Shown here one piece after another: positions 29,201 to 41,200 of a DNA stretch of 64,000 nucleotides. The stretch is from contig JAYKKT010000064.1 in NCBI GenBank assembly GCA_036023115.1, positions 10,128,001-10,192,000 on the forward strand, written 5' to 3'. The notes under the pieces were generated by a model. The model had not been told where the DNA came from. It saw nothing but the letters and a program-made list of their open reading frames with translations, and searched no databases. The translations under genes were made by a program, and so were the position numbers. The stretch is from Brasenia schreberi (lineage: Eukaryota; Streptophyta; Magnoliopsida; Nymphaeales; Cabombaceae). The first letter of the stretch is position 1; every line of letters starts with the position of its first letter.

Positions 29201-32200
29201 CCATAAGACGTCTCAAAAGGTGAATCGCTTCAATGGTAGATCTGCCTCGCATGAATCCAAATTGGTTTTCTATTGTACTTGATACTTGTCTTGACCTACG
29301 TTTGATAATTCTTTCCCATAATTTCATAGTATGGCTCATTAACTTTATACCTCGATAATTCGCACAATTTTGAATGTCTCCCTTGTTCTTATATATGGCT
29401 ATAAGTGTACTTGCTCTCCATTCCTCGGCCATCTTTTGGTTTTTCCATATTTCATTAAATAGTCTTATGAGCCAAGTGATTCCTATTTCTCCTAGTATTT
29501 TCCAAACTTCTATAGGAATATTATCTGGTCCTACCGATTTACCACCCTTAATATGTTTAAGAGCCTCTTTGACTTCATTCTTTTGAATACGTCGGTAGAA
29601 ATTGTCGTTTATATACTTTTCTGATTTGGCTAACTCTCCTAAGTTAATACTAACATCTTTATTTTCATTAAAAAGATCATAAAAATAAATTTTCCATCTA
29701 TTTCTTATATCATTATTTGCCACTAGAATTTTTTCATCCTCGTCTTTAATGCATCTAACATAATTAAAATCTTTAGTATTCTTATCTCTAGCCCTAGCTA
29801 TCCTAAAAATATCTTTCACCCTCTTTTGAGTTGAGTTTTTTATATAAGCCCTCCCAAATTTTAGCTTTTGCTTCACTCACGACCTTTTTCGCTTCCTTCT
29901 TTGCTTTCTTATAAGCCTCTAAAGTTTCACTAGTTTTCTTAGCATAATGTAATTTGTAACATGCCCTCTTTGCCTTGATTTTATTTTATACTACTTCACT
30001 CCACCACCAAGCTTCTTTTTGTGCCGGTACACCGCCCTTAGATACCCCTAACACATCTTTCACCACTTTCCTAATATGTATAGCCATATTATTCCACATA
30101 TCACAGGTTGTACCAACATAATTCCAAACATCTCCTTGAAGGACTTTCTGTTTAAATATATCTTCTTTCTCGCTTTTGAGGTTCCATCATTTAGTCTGAA
30201 TAGCTCGATGCACTCTTTTCTTCTTTGTCTATTTTTTTATTTGTAAATCCATAACTAGAATTCGATGTTGGGTGGTTAAGCTTTCTCCTGGAATTACCTT
30301 GCAATCTTTACAACACGCTCTATCTTTTTTTCTACAAATAAAGTAATCAATTTGTGTTTGTGATAAGTCACTCTTATAAGTAATTAAATGTTTATCTCGT
30401 TTTTTAAAGAAAAGAAATCAAATGCCATAGCAAAATTTAAAATCTCCCTACCTTCCTCGTTTATATCCCCAAAACCAAAGTTTTCATGAATCCCTTGATA
30501 TCCTAATGCCTCTTTACCGACATGTCCATTTAAATCTCCTCCTAAACAAATCATCTCCCTTTATGGAATCTTTTGAAACACCTTATCTAACTCTTCCCAA
30601 AAAACTGTCTTTATACTATCTTCTAGTCCTACTTGGGGTGCGTAAGCACAAACTATATTCAAAACCTATGCTCCTAACACTAATTTCAATGTCATGATTC
30701 GGTTACCATATCGTTGTATGTCTACTACACTCTCCTTTAAATATTTATTTATGATAATACCAACTCCGTTTCGAGCCTTTTCTTTACCTGAGTACCATAA
30801 TTTAAAACCTGTATCTTCTATCTCCTTTGCTTTTTCTCCAACCCATTTTGTCTCTTGTAAACATAGAATATGAATCTTTCTCCGAATCATAGTATCTACC
30901 ACCTCCATTAGCTTACTGGATAATGTTCCAATATTCGAAGAGCCAATATGAATCTTATTATCTAGGACAAGCTTCCTTACCCCCCCCCCCCCCCGCATCC
31001 GTCCATAATCAAAATGCGGAGACCCTCTCTGAAAAATTTTCACTACATTCGGGCGATAATGTAGCGGGACTAACTTCTTTACCCACACCCGTCAATGATG
31101 TGAGAACCCTCTTTGCAATTGATTCACTACATTAGGGCGAAAATGTAGTGGCCCTTGCTTACTTATTACTGCATTCGGGCTCTGGAACACGTCGCTAGGC
31201 GGGGACACCCCAAAGCAATGCTCATAATTTTTGTAATTCATGTTATAAAAATGCCACTCTTATAAGTAATTAAATGTTCATCTCTCTTTTTGAAGATGTA
31301 TTGACTATAAAGAGATTAAATGCCATAGCAAAATTTAAAATCTCCCTACCTTCCTTATTTATATCCCCAAAATCAAAGTTTCCATGAATACCTTGATATC
31401 CTAATGCCTCTTTACAGACATGCCCATTTAAGTCTCCTCCTAAACAAATCATCTCCCTTTGTGGAATCCTTTGAATCACCTTATCTAACACTTCCCAAAA
31501 AGTTGTCTTTATACTATCTTCTAGGCCTATTTGGGGTGCGTAAGCACAAACTATATTCAAAACCTCTGCCCCTAACACTAATTTCAACGTCACGATTCAG
31601 TCACCATATCATTATATGTCTACTACACTATCCTTTAGATACTAGATAAATGTTCTTGATTACTAAATAAGGCGTATAAAAACAGGGCTGCACACATATA
31701 CATTTTGATCTGTTACAAATACTAGATAAATGTTCTTGTGTAAGGTTATTGACCAGACAAGTGGTGTAAACATGATTTTCTGGAAAATACTGCCAAATGA
31801 GGCCCTTTGAACTTAAAATGCATCGGACCACTATCATGTATTATATGCTTTTTCATGTGCTTCTAGGTCTTGATATTACTTCTTGGTGATACATGATGAT
31901 ACTTTACATGAAGAGGGTTAGTGCTCACTGATGCTTGAAGGTGCTTCTAGTGTTGGAGATCGTCATATATTAGTAGTAATAGTATGGTTTATGATAATTT
32001 CCATCAATCAATAGTAATTAACATAGAGAAAATGGGCAGACACATCATCTCTGAAAAAGTACAGAATCGGCTCCCTGCATTGGCTGCCGCCCTGCCTCTC
32101 TTTTTTTTTTATTATGTTCTGACCTAATTACAATCGATACTTATATTAATCCCTAGTCTAACTTAAAAGACAGAATTACCCCTAATTGGACCCGATTCCC

Positions 32201-35200
32201 AATGGATCTAAGTTGATCCATTGGGTCTAAATACATGTTTAAAATAAAATACAACTTTAAAAACACTACAACTAAGACACAACTTCAACACACTCACACA
32301 AAACACTCACTAACACTCCCTCTCAAGTTGGGTGAAAGATAGAAGTTACACCCAACTTGCCACATAGTCGCTGGAGTAGATCCCTTGTAACTGCTTTAGT
32401 CAACATATCTGCACATTGATGTCCTAATCTCACATGTTCCAACTGAAATTCCTTTGTAAGTACACTATCCCGTATAAAATGACAATCTATTTCAGTATGT
32501 TTTGTTCTCTCATGATATACAAGATTTGAAGCTATTTGTATCGCTGCTTTACTATCACAGAATATGAGTATAGGTTTTCCTGCAAATAAGTCTATCTCCA
32601 TCAATAGAGAGCATAACCATTTTCCCTCGCACATACCTGATGCCATCGCCTTGGATTCTGCCTCAGCTGCTGATCTTGCTACTACAGACTGTTTTTTACT
32701 TTTCCATGATACAATGTTACCTCCAATCAATATTACGTATCCTGTGGTTGACTTTCTATCCTCTGTCGAACCTGCCCAATCTGCATCTATATAGATTTCA
32801 ATATCTGTGTGACCATTTGCTTTGTAGGTAATCCCATGTCTTGGAGTGGTCTTCAGATAGCATAATATATGAAACACAGCATCCATATGATGCTTTGATG
32901 GTGATTGCATATATCGACTTACAATACTCACTGCATAAGCTATGTCAGGGTGTGTGATGGTTAAGTATATCAGTTTTTCAACCAATTGTTGATATTTAGT
33001 TACATCAACCTTTTTCGCTCCATCTTCCATATGTAATTTGTGATTTACTTCCATTGGAGTGTATGTAGGTCTACAATTTAACATCTTCACGTCTTGCAAC
33101 AGATCTAAAGTATATTTTCTTTGATTCAAAAAAATATCCTTTCCTGAGTAGGTTACCTCAATACCTAAGAAATAATGTAATCTTCCAAGATCCTTAATAT
33201 CAAATAGCCGATGGAGATTTTCCTTCAATCTTTGAATTTTCTCGCTATCATCACCGGTTATAATAATGTCATCTATATATACTAATAGCAGTGTCAATTT
33301 TTCTCCTTTTTTAAAGAATAATATATGATCACTCACACTCTTTTGATATCCCAAATTTATAATGCTGCTACTGAATTTTTCAAACCAGGCTCTTGGAGAT
33401 TGTTTTAATTCATAGATAGCTTTCTTTAATCTACATACCTTTTTCTTAGGATTCAGATATCCAGGTGATAATTCCATATAGACTTCTTCTTTCAGTTCTC
33501 CCTGTAGGAATGCATTTTTCACATCTAATTGCCACATTACCCAATTTCTCTGAGCTGCAATACTAATAATAACTAGTATAGATGTAAGCTTTGTAACTGG
33601 TGTAAATGTTTTCTCATAATCGATCCCATATGCTTGACTATATCCACGAGCTACTAGTCTTGCTTTGTGTCTTTCTAATGAACCATCTGCACTGTATTTA
33701 ATTGTATATACCCACTTGCATGAGATTGCTTTTCTGTCTTCTGGTAAATCACTTAGTTCCCAAGTCTTATTCTTCTCCAATGCTTGAATTTCTGACTCCA
33801 TAGCATCAACCCATTCCTTGTTCTTAGATGTTTCAAAGTAGTTCTTTGGAATTTGATGAACTTATGCCTTTAGTACAAAATTATGGTAACTTTTCGACAA
33901 TTGTTTATAAGAAATGAATTGAGAAATTGGATACTTACAGCATGATCTCTTTCCTTTTCTGAGTATAATAAGAATATCTAAGTCTTCTAAGTTTTGATCT
34001 CCTATTGCATCTATACTTTCACTCAAATCATATGCTATTTCTCCCCCTTTGATCCATAGGTTTTGTTTGTCCGTGCCCAAATATATTTCTCTCTCCCTTT
34101 TTGTATACTTGAATTCTGCTTTCTTTTGAGGATTTATCTGTCTTTACAAGAGACATTTCTTCTTCTGATTCTTCACTTGTACCAATTCTTTGTAGAACAA
34201 CTGTTTCTTCAAAACTAGACTTAGATGCATCAGATGAATTTCTGTAATATGGAGTCATTTCAAAAAAGGTTACATCCATAGTAATATACTTTTTATGGGA
34301 ATTAGGATCATAGCAAACATATCCTTTCTTTTTACACGAGTGTCCAATAAAGATACATTTTATTGCCTTAGGATCAAGTTTATCTCTGAATTATTGATGA
34401 ACATGTACATAACAAACACATCCAAATATCCTAGGAGTAAGATGAAATGGATTATCTTTGGGTTTAATCATCTTGAATGGAGACTTTCCTGCAAGCATCA
34501 CAATTAGAATTCGGTTCATGATAAATACAGCTTTAAGAATTGCTTCTGGCCAATAGAATTTTGGAACATTGTGCTGAAGAAGTAAGGTTCTAGCAATTTT
34601 CAAAATATGTTTATTCTTTCTTTCTGCCACGCCATTCTATTGTGGGGTGTAAACACAAGAAGTCTGATGTATAATGCCATGAGCTTGAAGATATGATGTT
34701 AACTGAGTATTACAGAATTCTCCACCATTATTAGATCAGAGAATTTTAACAGTATAACCGAACTGGGTCTGAATAAGTTTATGAACAAGTGGGAAAATGG
34801 AAGATATTTCTAACTTAGACTTCATAAGATAAACAAAAGTAAGTCTAGAGAAATCATCAATAAAAGTAACAAAGTATTTAAAATTTCCCAATGAAGGTGT
34901 TATACACGGGCCCCAAACATCAGAATGTAATAACTCAAAAGGCACAATTGATCTTGATTCACTACTAGGAAAAGTTGCTCTATGATGTTTTGCTCTTTGG
35001 CATATATCGTATTGAATAATCATATCACTAGGAATTGAAAATGAGACAAACTCTCTTATTTTTTAAACAGGCAAGTGCCCTAATCTATTATGCCAAATCT
35101 TTATTCCTTCTTCAGTAGTAATAGCTGTCATTGCTCTTCTCTGCTTTAAATTATGATCCCCAGATAGTACATATAATCCATTTTGTAGTTCACCACGACC

Positions 35201-38200
35201 AAAGATTCTTTCCGTTTTCAAATCCTGAAAAACACAACCATACAGAGAGAATGTAATTGTACAATTCATATATCTAAACAAGAAACTTACAAAAAGTAGA
35301 TTTACTGAAAACTTCGGGATATATATCACTGAATTAAGTCTGAGATTATCCCTCTGGATTGCACCTTTTCCTTTCATAGGAATCAAAGAGTCATTTGTTA
35401 CTTTCACATACTGAGGAGTTGAGGTCACTTCATACTGCATAAGATTAGATTTGTTTCCTACCGTATGATCGGTAGCTCCTGAATCTATTATCCAATTAGA
35501 AGAAGAAATAGAATCTTTAAGGGAGTAATTACCACTAATATTGTAGGAAGTAGGAGGACTTGATTATGTCTTTGATGAAGAGGTTGAAGGTTGATCTCGT
35601 AGACGTGTTTCAATTTCTACAATCTGTTTCTTCAATTCTGCTACTTTATCTATAGGATTCGTTTCACCTTTCTTTTCTGATATAGTTGCCACATGACTGC
35701 CATAATCTCTATTTTCTGTGGGTTTCCTCCCATAATCTCTGTATTTTGGAGGTTTTCCAATAATTTCTCAATAATGTTCTTTTGTGTGCCTCTTTCTTCC
35801 ACAATATGTACACTGCAGTCTGCTCTTATCATCATAATATTGATTTTTGCCTCTTCCTCTGCCTCTGAATGAGTCTCTCTCTCTCTGATAATATTTTTGT
35901 CCTCTACCTATAAATGCAGATCTGTCGGTCTGAATATGGTTGCCTTTCTCTAAATTCTTCCGATCTTCCTCCCTTAGCAAAAGTGAATAAACTGTTCCAA
36001 GTAATGGGAGTTCCTCCGTGCTTAGAATGTTTAATTTGATAGATTCATATTCTGATGAAACTCCCCAGAGTAAGTCGAACACTTTCCTAATTTCTCATTC
36101 AGCGGTTCTTTCCTTTACACAGTGACTATACTTATTTTCCACAATATGTCTTTGTTCATTCCATAGTTCCCTCAATTCCCCATAATACTCACTTACTGAT
36201 CTGATTCCTTGGCGACACTTTCTTATTCTCTCGATTATCTCATATTTACTGATCTGATTCCTTGGCGACACTTTCTTATTCTCTCGATTATCTCATATTC
36301 TTTTGCAATATTCTTCTGTCTAGAGTAAGCCTCTTCCACTGCGGACCAAATTTTAGCTGCTGATTCCATATATATAAATGTCTTACTGATAGATGGATTT
36401 ATGGATTGTATTAGCCATGAACTTACAAGTGCATCTTCTTTGGCCCATCGTTCATAGTCTGTATTACTTCCTTCTAAAGATGGTGGATCCTGTCTTATGA
36501 TAGAAGCTTTTCCTCTGGATCGTAATACAAGTTCAATGGAGCGAGCCCACTCTGTAATTTTTCCCATCTAGTCGAATGTTTGTAATTTGAAATGGTTCTT
36601 GTTTTTTATCATTTCCATACACAGGTGATTCTTCTTTCAATCTACCTTCCATTTTGTTTATCTGAAATATCACTTACTGCAATGTCTTTTATATATGTAC
36701 TGATTTCCACTTGATCTATACTAACTTCTTGCTCTAATGCCTTGTGATATGTGCTGAATATTGCTGAATACACGACAACTCTCAAGGGATACAATGAGAG
36801 TTAAACTATTAATGGTTGCTTCACCACTGCTCACGATTCTAATCAAGCAAGGATATTGAGCATATCGCAGTCACTTAGTCACTATTCAGATTAATATACT
36901 TACTGCTCACGATTCTGATCACACAGAAATATTCACAGGCCGCCGTTCACTGTTAAGATTCAACTTCTTACCACTCTATTCACCGACTTATCAAGAAAGG
37001 GCATTCAGATTTCATTCAGCCTTTCTCGATTTTAAACACTTTCACCTTCAAATACGACTTGTCAAAAAACAAATGTCTGATTTGTTTCAAATACTCAGAT
37101 GATTTGCCATCTGATTTGTCAAAAAACAAACATTTGAAGAAGCAGAACAATATCCAGAATGGAAAGCAGCAATAGCAGAGGAAATAGCAGCTATGATTTG
37201 AAACAAAACATGGGAATTGGTTGATCTGCTAGCAGAAAGAAAGACTGTGGGTTGCAAGTGGGCATTTTTCATCAAATATAAGGCTGATGAAAATATAGAA
37301 AGATATAAAGCGAGGCTAGTGGCTAAAGGCTACACTCAGTCATATGGAATCGACTACACGAAAATGTTTGCTCTAGTGGCAAAAATGAACACCATTAGAA
37401 TAATCTTGAGTGTTGAAGTTAATAAAGTGGGAACTATTTCAACTAGATGTTAAAAATGTGTTTCTTTAGGGAGATCTCACGGAAGATATTTATATGGATC
37501 TACCACCTGGATATATTCAAGGAAAACAGCCTCATGAGGTATGTAAATAAAAGAAGTCAATTTATGGCCTAAAACAGTCCCCTAGGGCTTGGTTTGGAAA
37601 ATTTAGTGAGGGTGTTATGAGTTTGGGCTTCACACAATGCACCAGTGATCACACTCTTTTCATCAAGAAAGGAAGGAAAATCATCATATTATTAGTTTAT
37701 GTGGATGATATCATTATTACAGGAAATGACACAGAAGGCATCAGTGACCTAAAAGGATGGCTCAATTTACTGTTTGACTTGAAAGACTTGGGCAGACTAC
37801 ACTACTTCTTGGGGATAGAGGTGATTTATCAGAATAATTGCTTATTTCTAAGCCAGAGGAAATATATACTCGATCTATTGAAGGAGACAAAAATGGAAGA
37901 CTGTAGAGTTTGCTCTATTCCTATGGAAATTTCTAAGGTAGAGACTGATAAACCCAGAGAACCATATGAAGATATTGGTAAATACCAAAGATTAGTTGGA
38001 AAGCTAATTTATGTTACTATTACTCAACCTAACATTAGTTGGAAAGCTAATTTATGTTACTATTACTCGACCTGACATTAGTTTTGCAGTTGGATATGTT
38101 AGTAGATGGATGCACTGCCCATCAAAACATCATATGAGTACAATATTTCATATCATCAGGTACCTGAAATCCACATTGACTTATGGGTTATTAAAGTTCA

Positions 38201-41200
38201 CCTCAAATTGTTGGATGATACTTATATGTTGATTGGTAGGTTCTCTTCTTGATGAAGAGATCCGCTTGTGGGTATTGTATATTCATCGGGGGGTAATTTG
38301 ATATCTTAGAAGAGTAAGAAACAAAATGTGGTTTGCGAAGATCAATTAAGCCATGACGGAATATCGAGCCATGGCCTTCGTTACTTTGTGAGCTCATTTG
38401 GTTAAAACAACTACATAAGGCAGTTTAGAAAACATTGGGGATATTATGCAAATGGCCTTCGTATTGTAATAATCCATTTGCTACTTGCATATAATGGCTT
38501 CCTAATCTCTTGTTTCATGAGAGGACCAAACATATTGAGATTGACCCTTATTTCATCAGGGAAAAGATTTCTAAGGCATCTTCAACTTAATTCAGGTACG
38601 TTTAGAGGATCAATTGGCGGATATCTTCACAAAACAAGTACCAGTTAATATCTTTAAGAGGATTCTAGTCAAGTTGGGAATTTCCAGCCTTCAATACCCA
38701 ACTTGAGGGGGCGTGTTGGAGATTGTCATATATTAGTAGTAATAGTATGGTTTAGTGTTAGAGTTTATGTCATAAGTCAGTGTGTGTGAATAATGTACTG
38801 GATCTCTTGTAATTCCGTGGGTTAAGTAAGTACTAATTAGGGGTATATTAGTCATTTGAGTTAGATTAGCTATATAAGATTCACGTTGTAATTAGGGCTG
38901 GAAATGATGAATGGAATAGAAGACTGGCAACGGCAGCAAGAAGGGTGCCGACCAGTCCCTTCAATATGTGTTTGATGTTTCTGGTTTAATTTCTTTATTT
39001 TGGTGATCTGATTCTCATCAAATCAACATCTAGAACACTTCAGCGTCTACACCATGCAATCTGATTTTTGGGTCTTTGTCAAGTTCTGTTATCCTTGTAG
39101 TACTAAGGATTTTGTGAACTACAGTCATGGACTTGTGTATATGTCTATCTACTTATTTGGCATCTTTTTCATTCATTTTTTAAGTAAGAGGGTAGATTTA
39201 CAGTTTATTTTCTTTTTTGTATTAATGGAGTATGCAGTTGTTCACTTTGTTTTATGTGAGAATTCCATGAGAGGCAACTTTTGTAGTTTTAAATGATGGT
39301 TAAAGGATTATGTGTACTTATTGCAGAGCTTTTCCATATGGTGGGCAATTGGGTCTTGGCCTCTATTTTGGGCACTTTTCATCAGCTTTGTTCTTGGAAC
39401 TGCATATTCAATCAATGTAAGTGGTCAATTTGCACTTCCTCAATATTGTCTTGTAATTTGAACTTGTTTAGTCAATGACTTGTCGTCTTTAAGCTTGTCC
39501 TTCATTATGTAATGTTTGATTCGTAGACGCAATGGAGGCTTGATGCTGACTAAACTGATATGTCGTTAATTTAGTGGCAAGCAATTTAATAATCCCCTTC
39601 TGCTGACAAGAACTTGATATAATTGAGCTTTAACCTGAGAACTCATGAGATGTAATTAGAAAACTTTTTGTTGGAAGAAAACAATAAACAATGACTTAGT
39701 TAGCTTTTGTTGAGTTAACTGTTAACGTGGCGCCGGATCGAGCTCTATGAAAACAAAGAATCTACATAGCCAACCCCATCTAATATGGGAAAAGGCTTAG
39801 TTGTTGTTTTATTAATCCTTAGGTGGTGTTTAATAATGTCATTATGGCCTTAAAAGCAATTTGGGGGTGTTTGATCTCTTATTGTGGCTTGAGTTAAGTA
39901 GAATTTAATGTTTCAGTTTTCCTTCTTTCCAGTGGGTCTTCTATTCTTTGTGCATCTACATGCATCCAAAGCTTTTCTTCTAATGCTCTGAGCTGCTCCA
40001 AAGTCAAAACCTTCTTCACCTAAATTTAATTAAGAGACTCGTCAATTACAGTCAGCTCTTTGGTGCTATCATCTGTATTTCTTGAATCCATCAGAACATG
40101 GAGTTGTTGTGGTTGCTGAAAGGCATCATCTCTATCAGTATAATCCACAGAGCATGGTTGATTGAACACAGTTATCTCAGAAGAAAAGAGCATGGCTGGA
40201 CCAGAAGAAGAAACATTGAATGTCAAAAGGTTTAGAAGAAACAACTTTAATTTTGTTTACTGATTATCATGCTGATATGCAATGTGCCATGAGCACGGAT
40301 GCTAAACAGCTCTACTCTAGAATCATTATAAGAACGAATCCATGTAGCCAACCCCATCTAGTATGGGAAAAGGCTTAGTTGTTGTTGTTGTATGGCCTTA
40401 TGATTTTTTAACTCCCCCATGGAGCGGTAATGTGGCAGTAGGTCATGGTCTATCTAATCAAAGCACTTTATGACATCGGCTTTGATGACTCTAGCCATGG
40501 GTGGCCACTTCTTTAGTGCGTTGAAAAAGGACAGGGACCCTCGCTTAGTCTGAAAGCCCCATGAATACCTTGGTAAAAGATATGATTTATTGGAACTGAG
40601 GCTTATTCGTTCTTATAATGATTCTAGAGTAGAGCTGTTTAGCATCCGTGCTCATGGCACATTGCATATCAGCATGAGAATCAGCAAACAAAATTAAAAA
40701 ATCATAAGGCCATGTGCGTGCAAATTTAAGTAGTGTAGCTAACATGTCATTTTGGTACTCCATGAGATGCACTCATTGTGGGATAGAATAACAGTCTTAG
40801 TTCAAAAATTTTGTATTGTTAATTGACTAGCTTAGTACAAGAGTTTTGTGAATAACATTCACAATCTGGACCGCTTTCTTCCATTCTCATCTTCTGAAAA
40901 AGTTCCTTTGGCTGCCATATGCATCATGGAATTGTTATAAGGCATATAATCAGAAGTTTTCGGAGGTCTGAGATTACTCAACGTGAACAAAAGCTGAGAC
41001 ACTAACATAGTAAAGTTCACTAATTCTTGAAAAGAAAGAAAATAGCAGTGAAAAGGTGATATAAAATGCTCAAATAAATTAACGCTTCTTCTTTGTTGTT
41101 GGGATATTCATGTTGCACTATTTTCTATCTGGTGGGAAAAAATCCCGTCAAATTAAAGGAAGCAAAAGAACTTAAGTGTTCCTTTAAGCATTAATGGTGG

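Larger units (their letters stand above)
27979..31252 (-). mobile_element. RTE-type LINE, nearly full length, antisense in intron 6
   Basis: On the minus strand it reads endonuclease (31088-30297), linker, reverse transcriptase (29876-28455) and C-terminal region to 27979. Stops and frameshifts break the frame. A tandem duplication of about 148 bp (28183-28331 and 28332-28475) repeats a piece of the C-terminal part. A run of C residues at 30981-30995 marks a site where the sister copy at 56.0 kb has only five C. The usual GTT tail is replaced at the 3' end, and no target duplication was found. Confidence 0.92.
31992..36680 (-). mobile_element. Nested antisense Copia with one LTR
   Basis: The 3' LTR occupies 31992-32315 (TG...CA ends on the minus strand), followed by polypurine tract and pol. 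Coding order from the right is gag (from about 36655), zinc knuckle, protease, integrase, RT and RNase H. The RT/RNase H frame is still open, implying fairly recent activity. The 5' LTR and primer-binding site are missing on the right. Confidence 0.88.
31951..39028 (+). mobile_element. Copia element in intron 6, sense, with nested antisense Copia
   Basis: The outer element is flanked by TCTAG target duplications (31946-31950, 39029-39033). Its 5' LTR starts TGTTGGAGAT but is cut after 41 bp by the nested element. The 3' LTR (38714-39028, TGTTGG...CAACA) is complete and preceded by the polypurine tract at 38704-38713. The outer RT and RNase H survive at about 37110-38700. The outer PBS, gag, protease and integrase are gone, as is the inner element's 5' LTR, so a deletion joined inner gag to outer RT around 36680-37110. 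Confidence 0.88.
40244..40715. repeat. Permuted inverted duplication around an RTE tail
   Basis: Left block Q (about 40250-40335) is the inverted copy of about 40600-40693. Block P (ATGGCCTTATGATTTTTTAA, 40392-40411) is the inverted copy of about 40696-40715. On the right the inverse order is P then Q, contiguous; on the left it is Q, a 56-bp RTE tail (40336-40391), then P. Confidence 0.85.

Noticed and set aside
28702..31135. Sense-strand frames at 28702, 29374, 30506 and 30923
   Set aside because: They are antisense shadows of the LINE endonuclease and RT.
36183..36300. Direct repeats as a CRISPR-like array
   Set aside because: It is a single 53-bp tandem duplication in Copia gag, without spacers, in plant nuclear DNA.
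37087..37275. Antisense 62-codon frame
   Set aside because: It is the complement of the Copia RT N-terminal region, which reads well on the plus strand.
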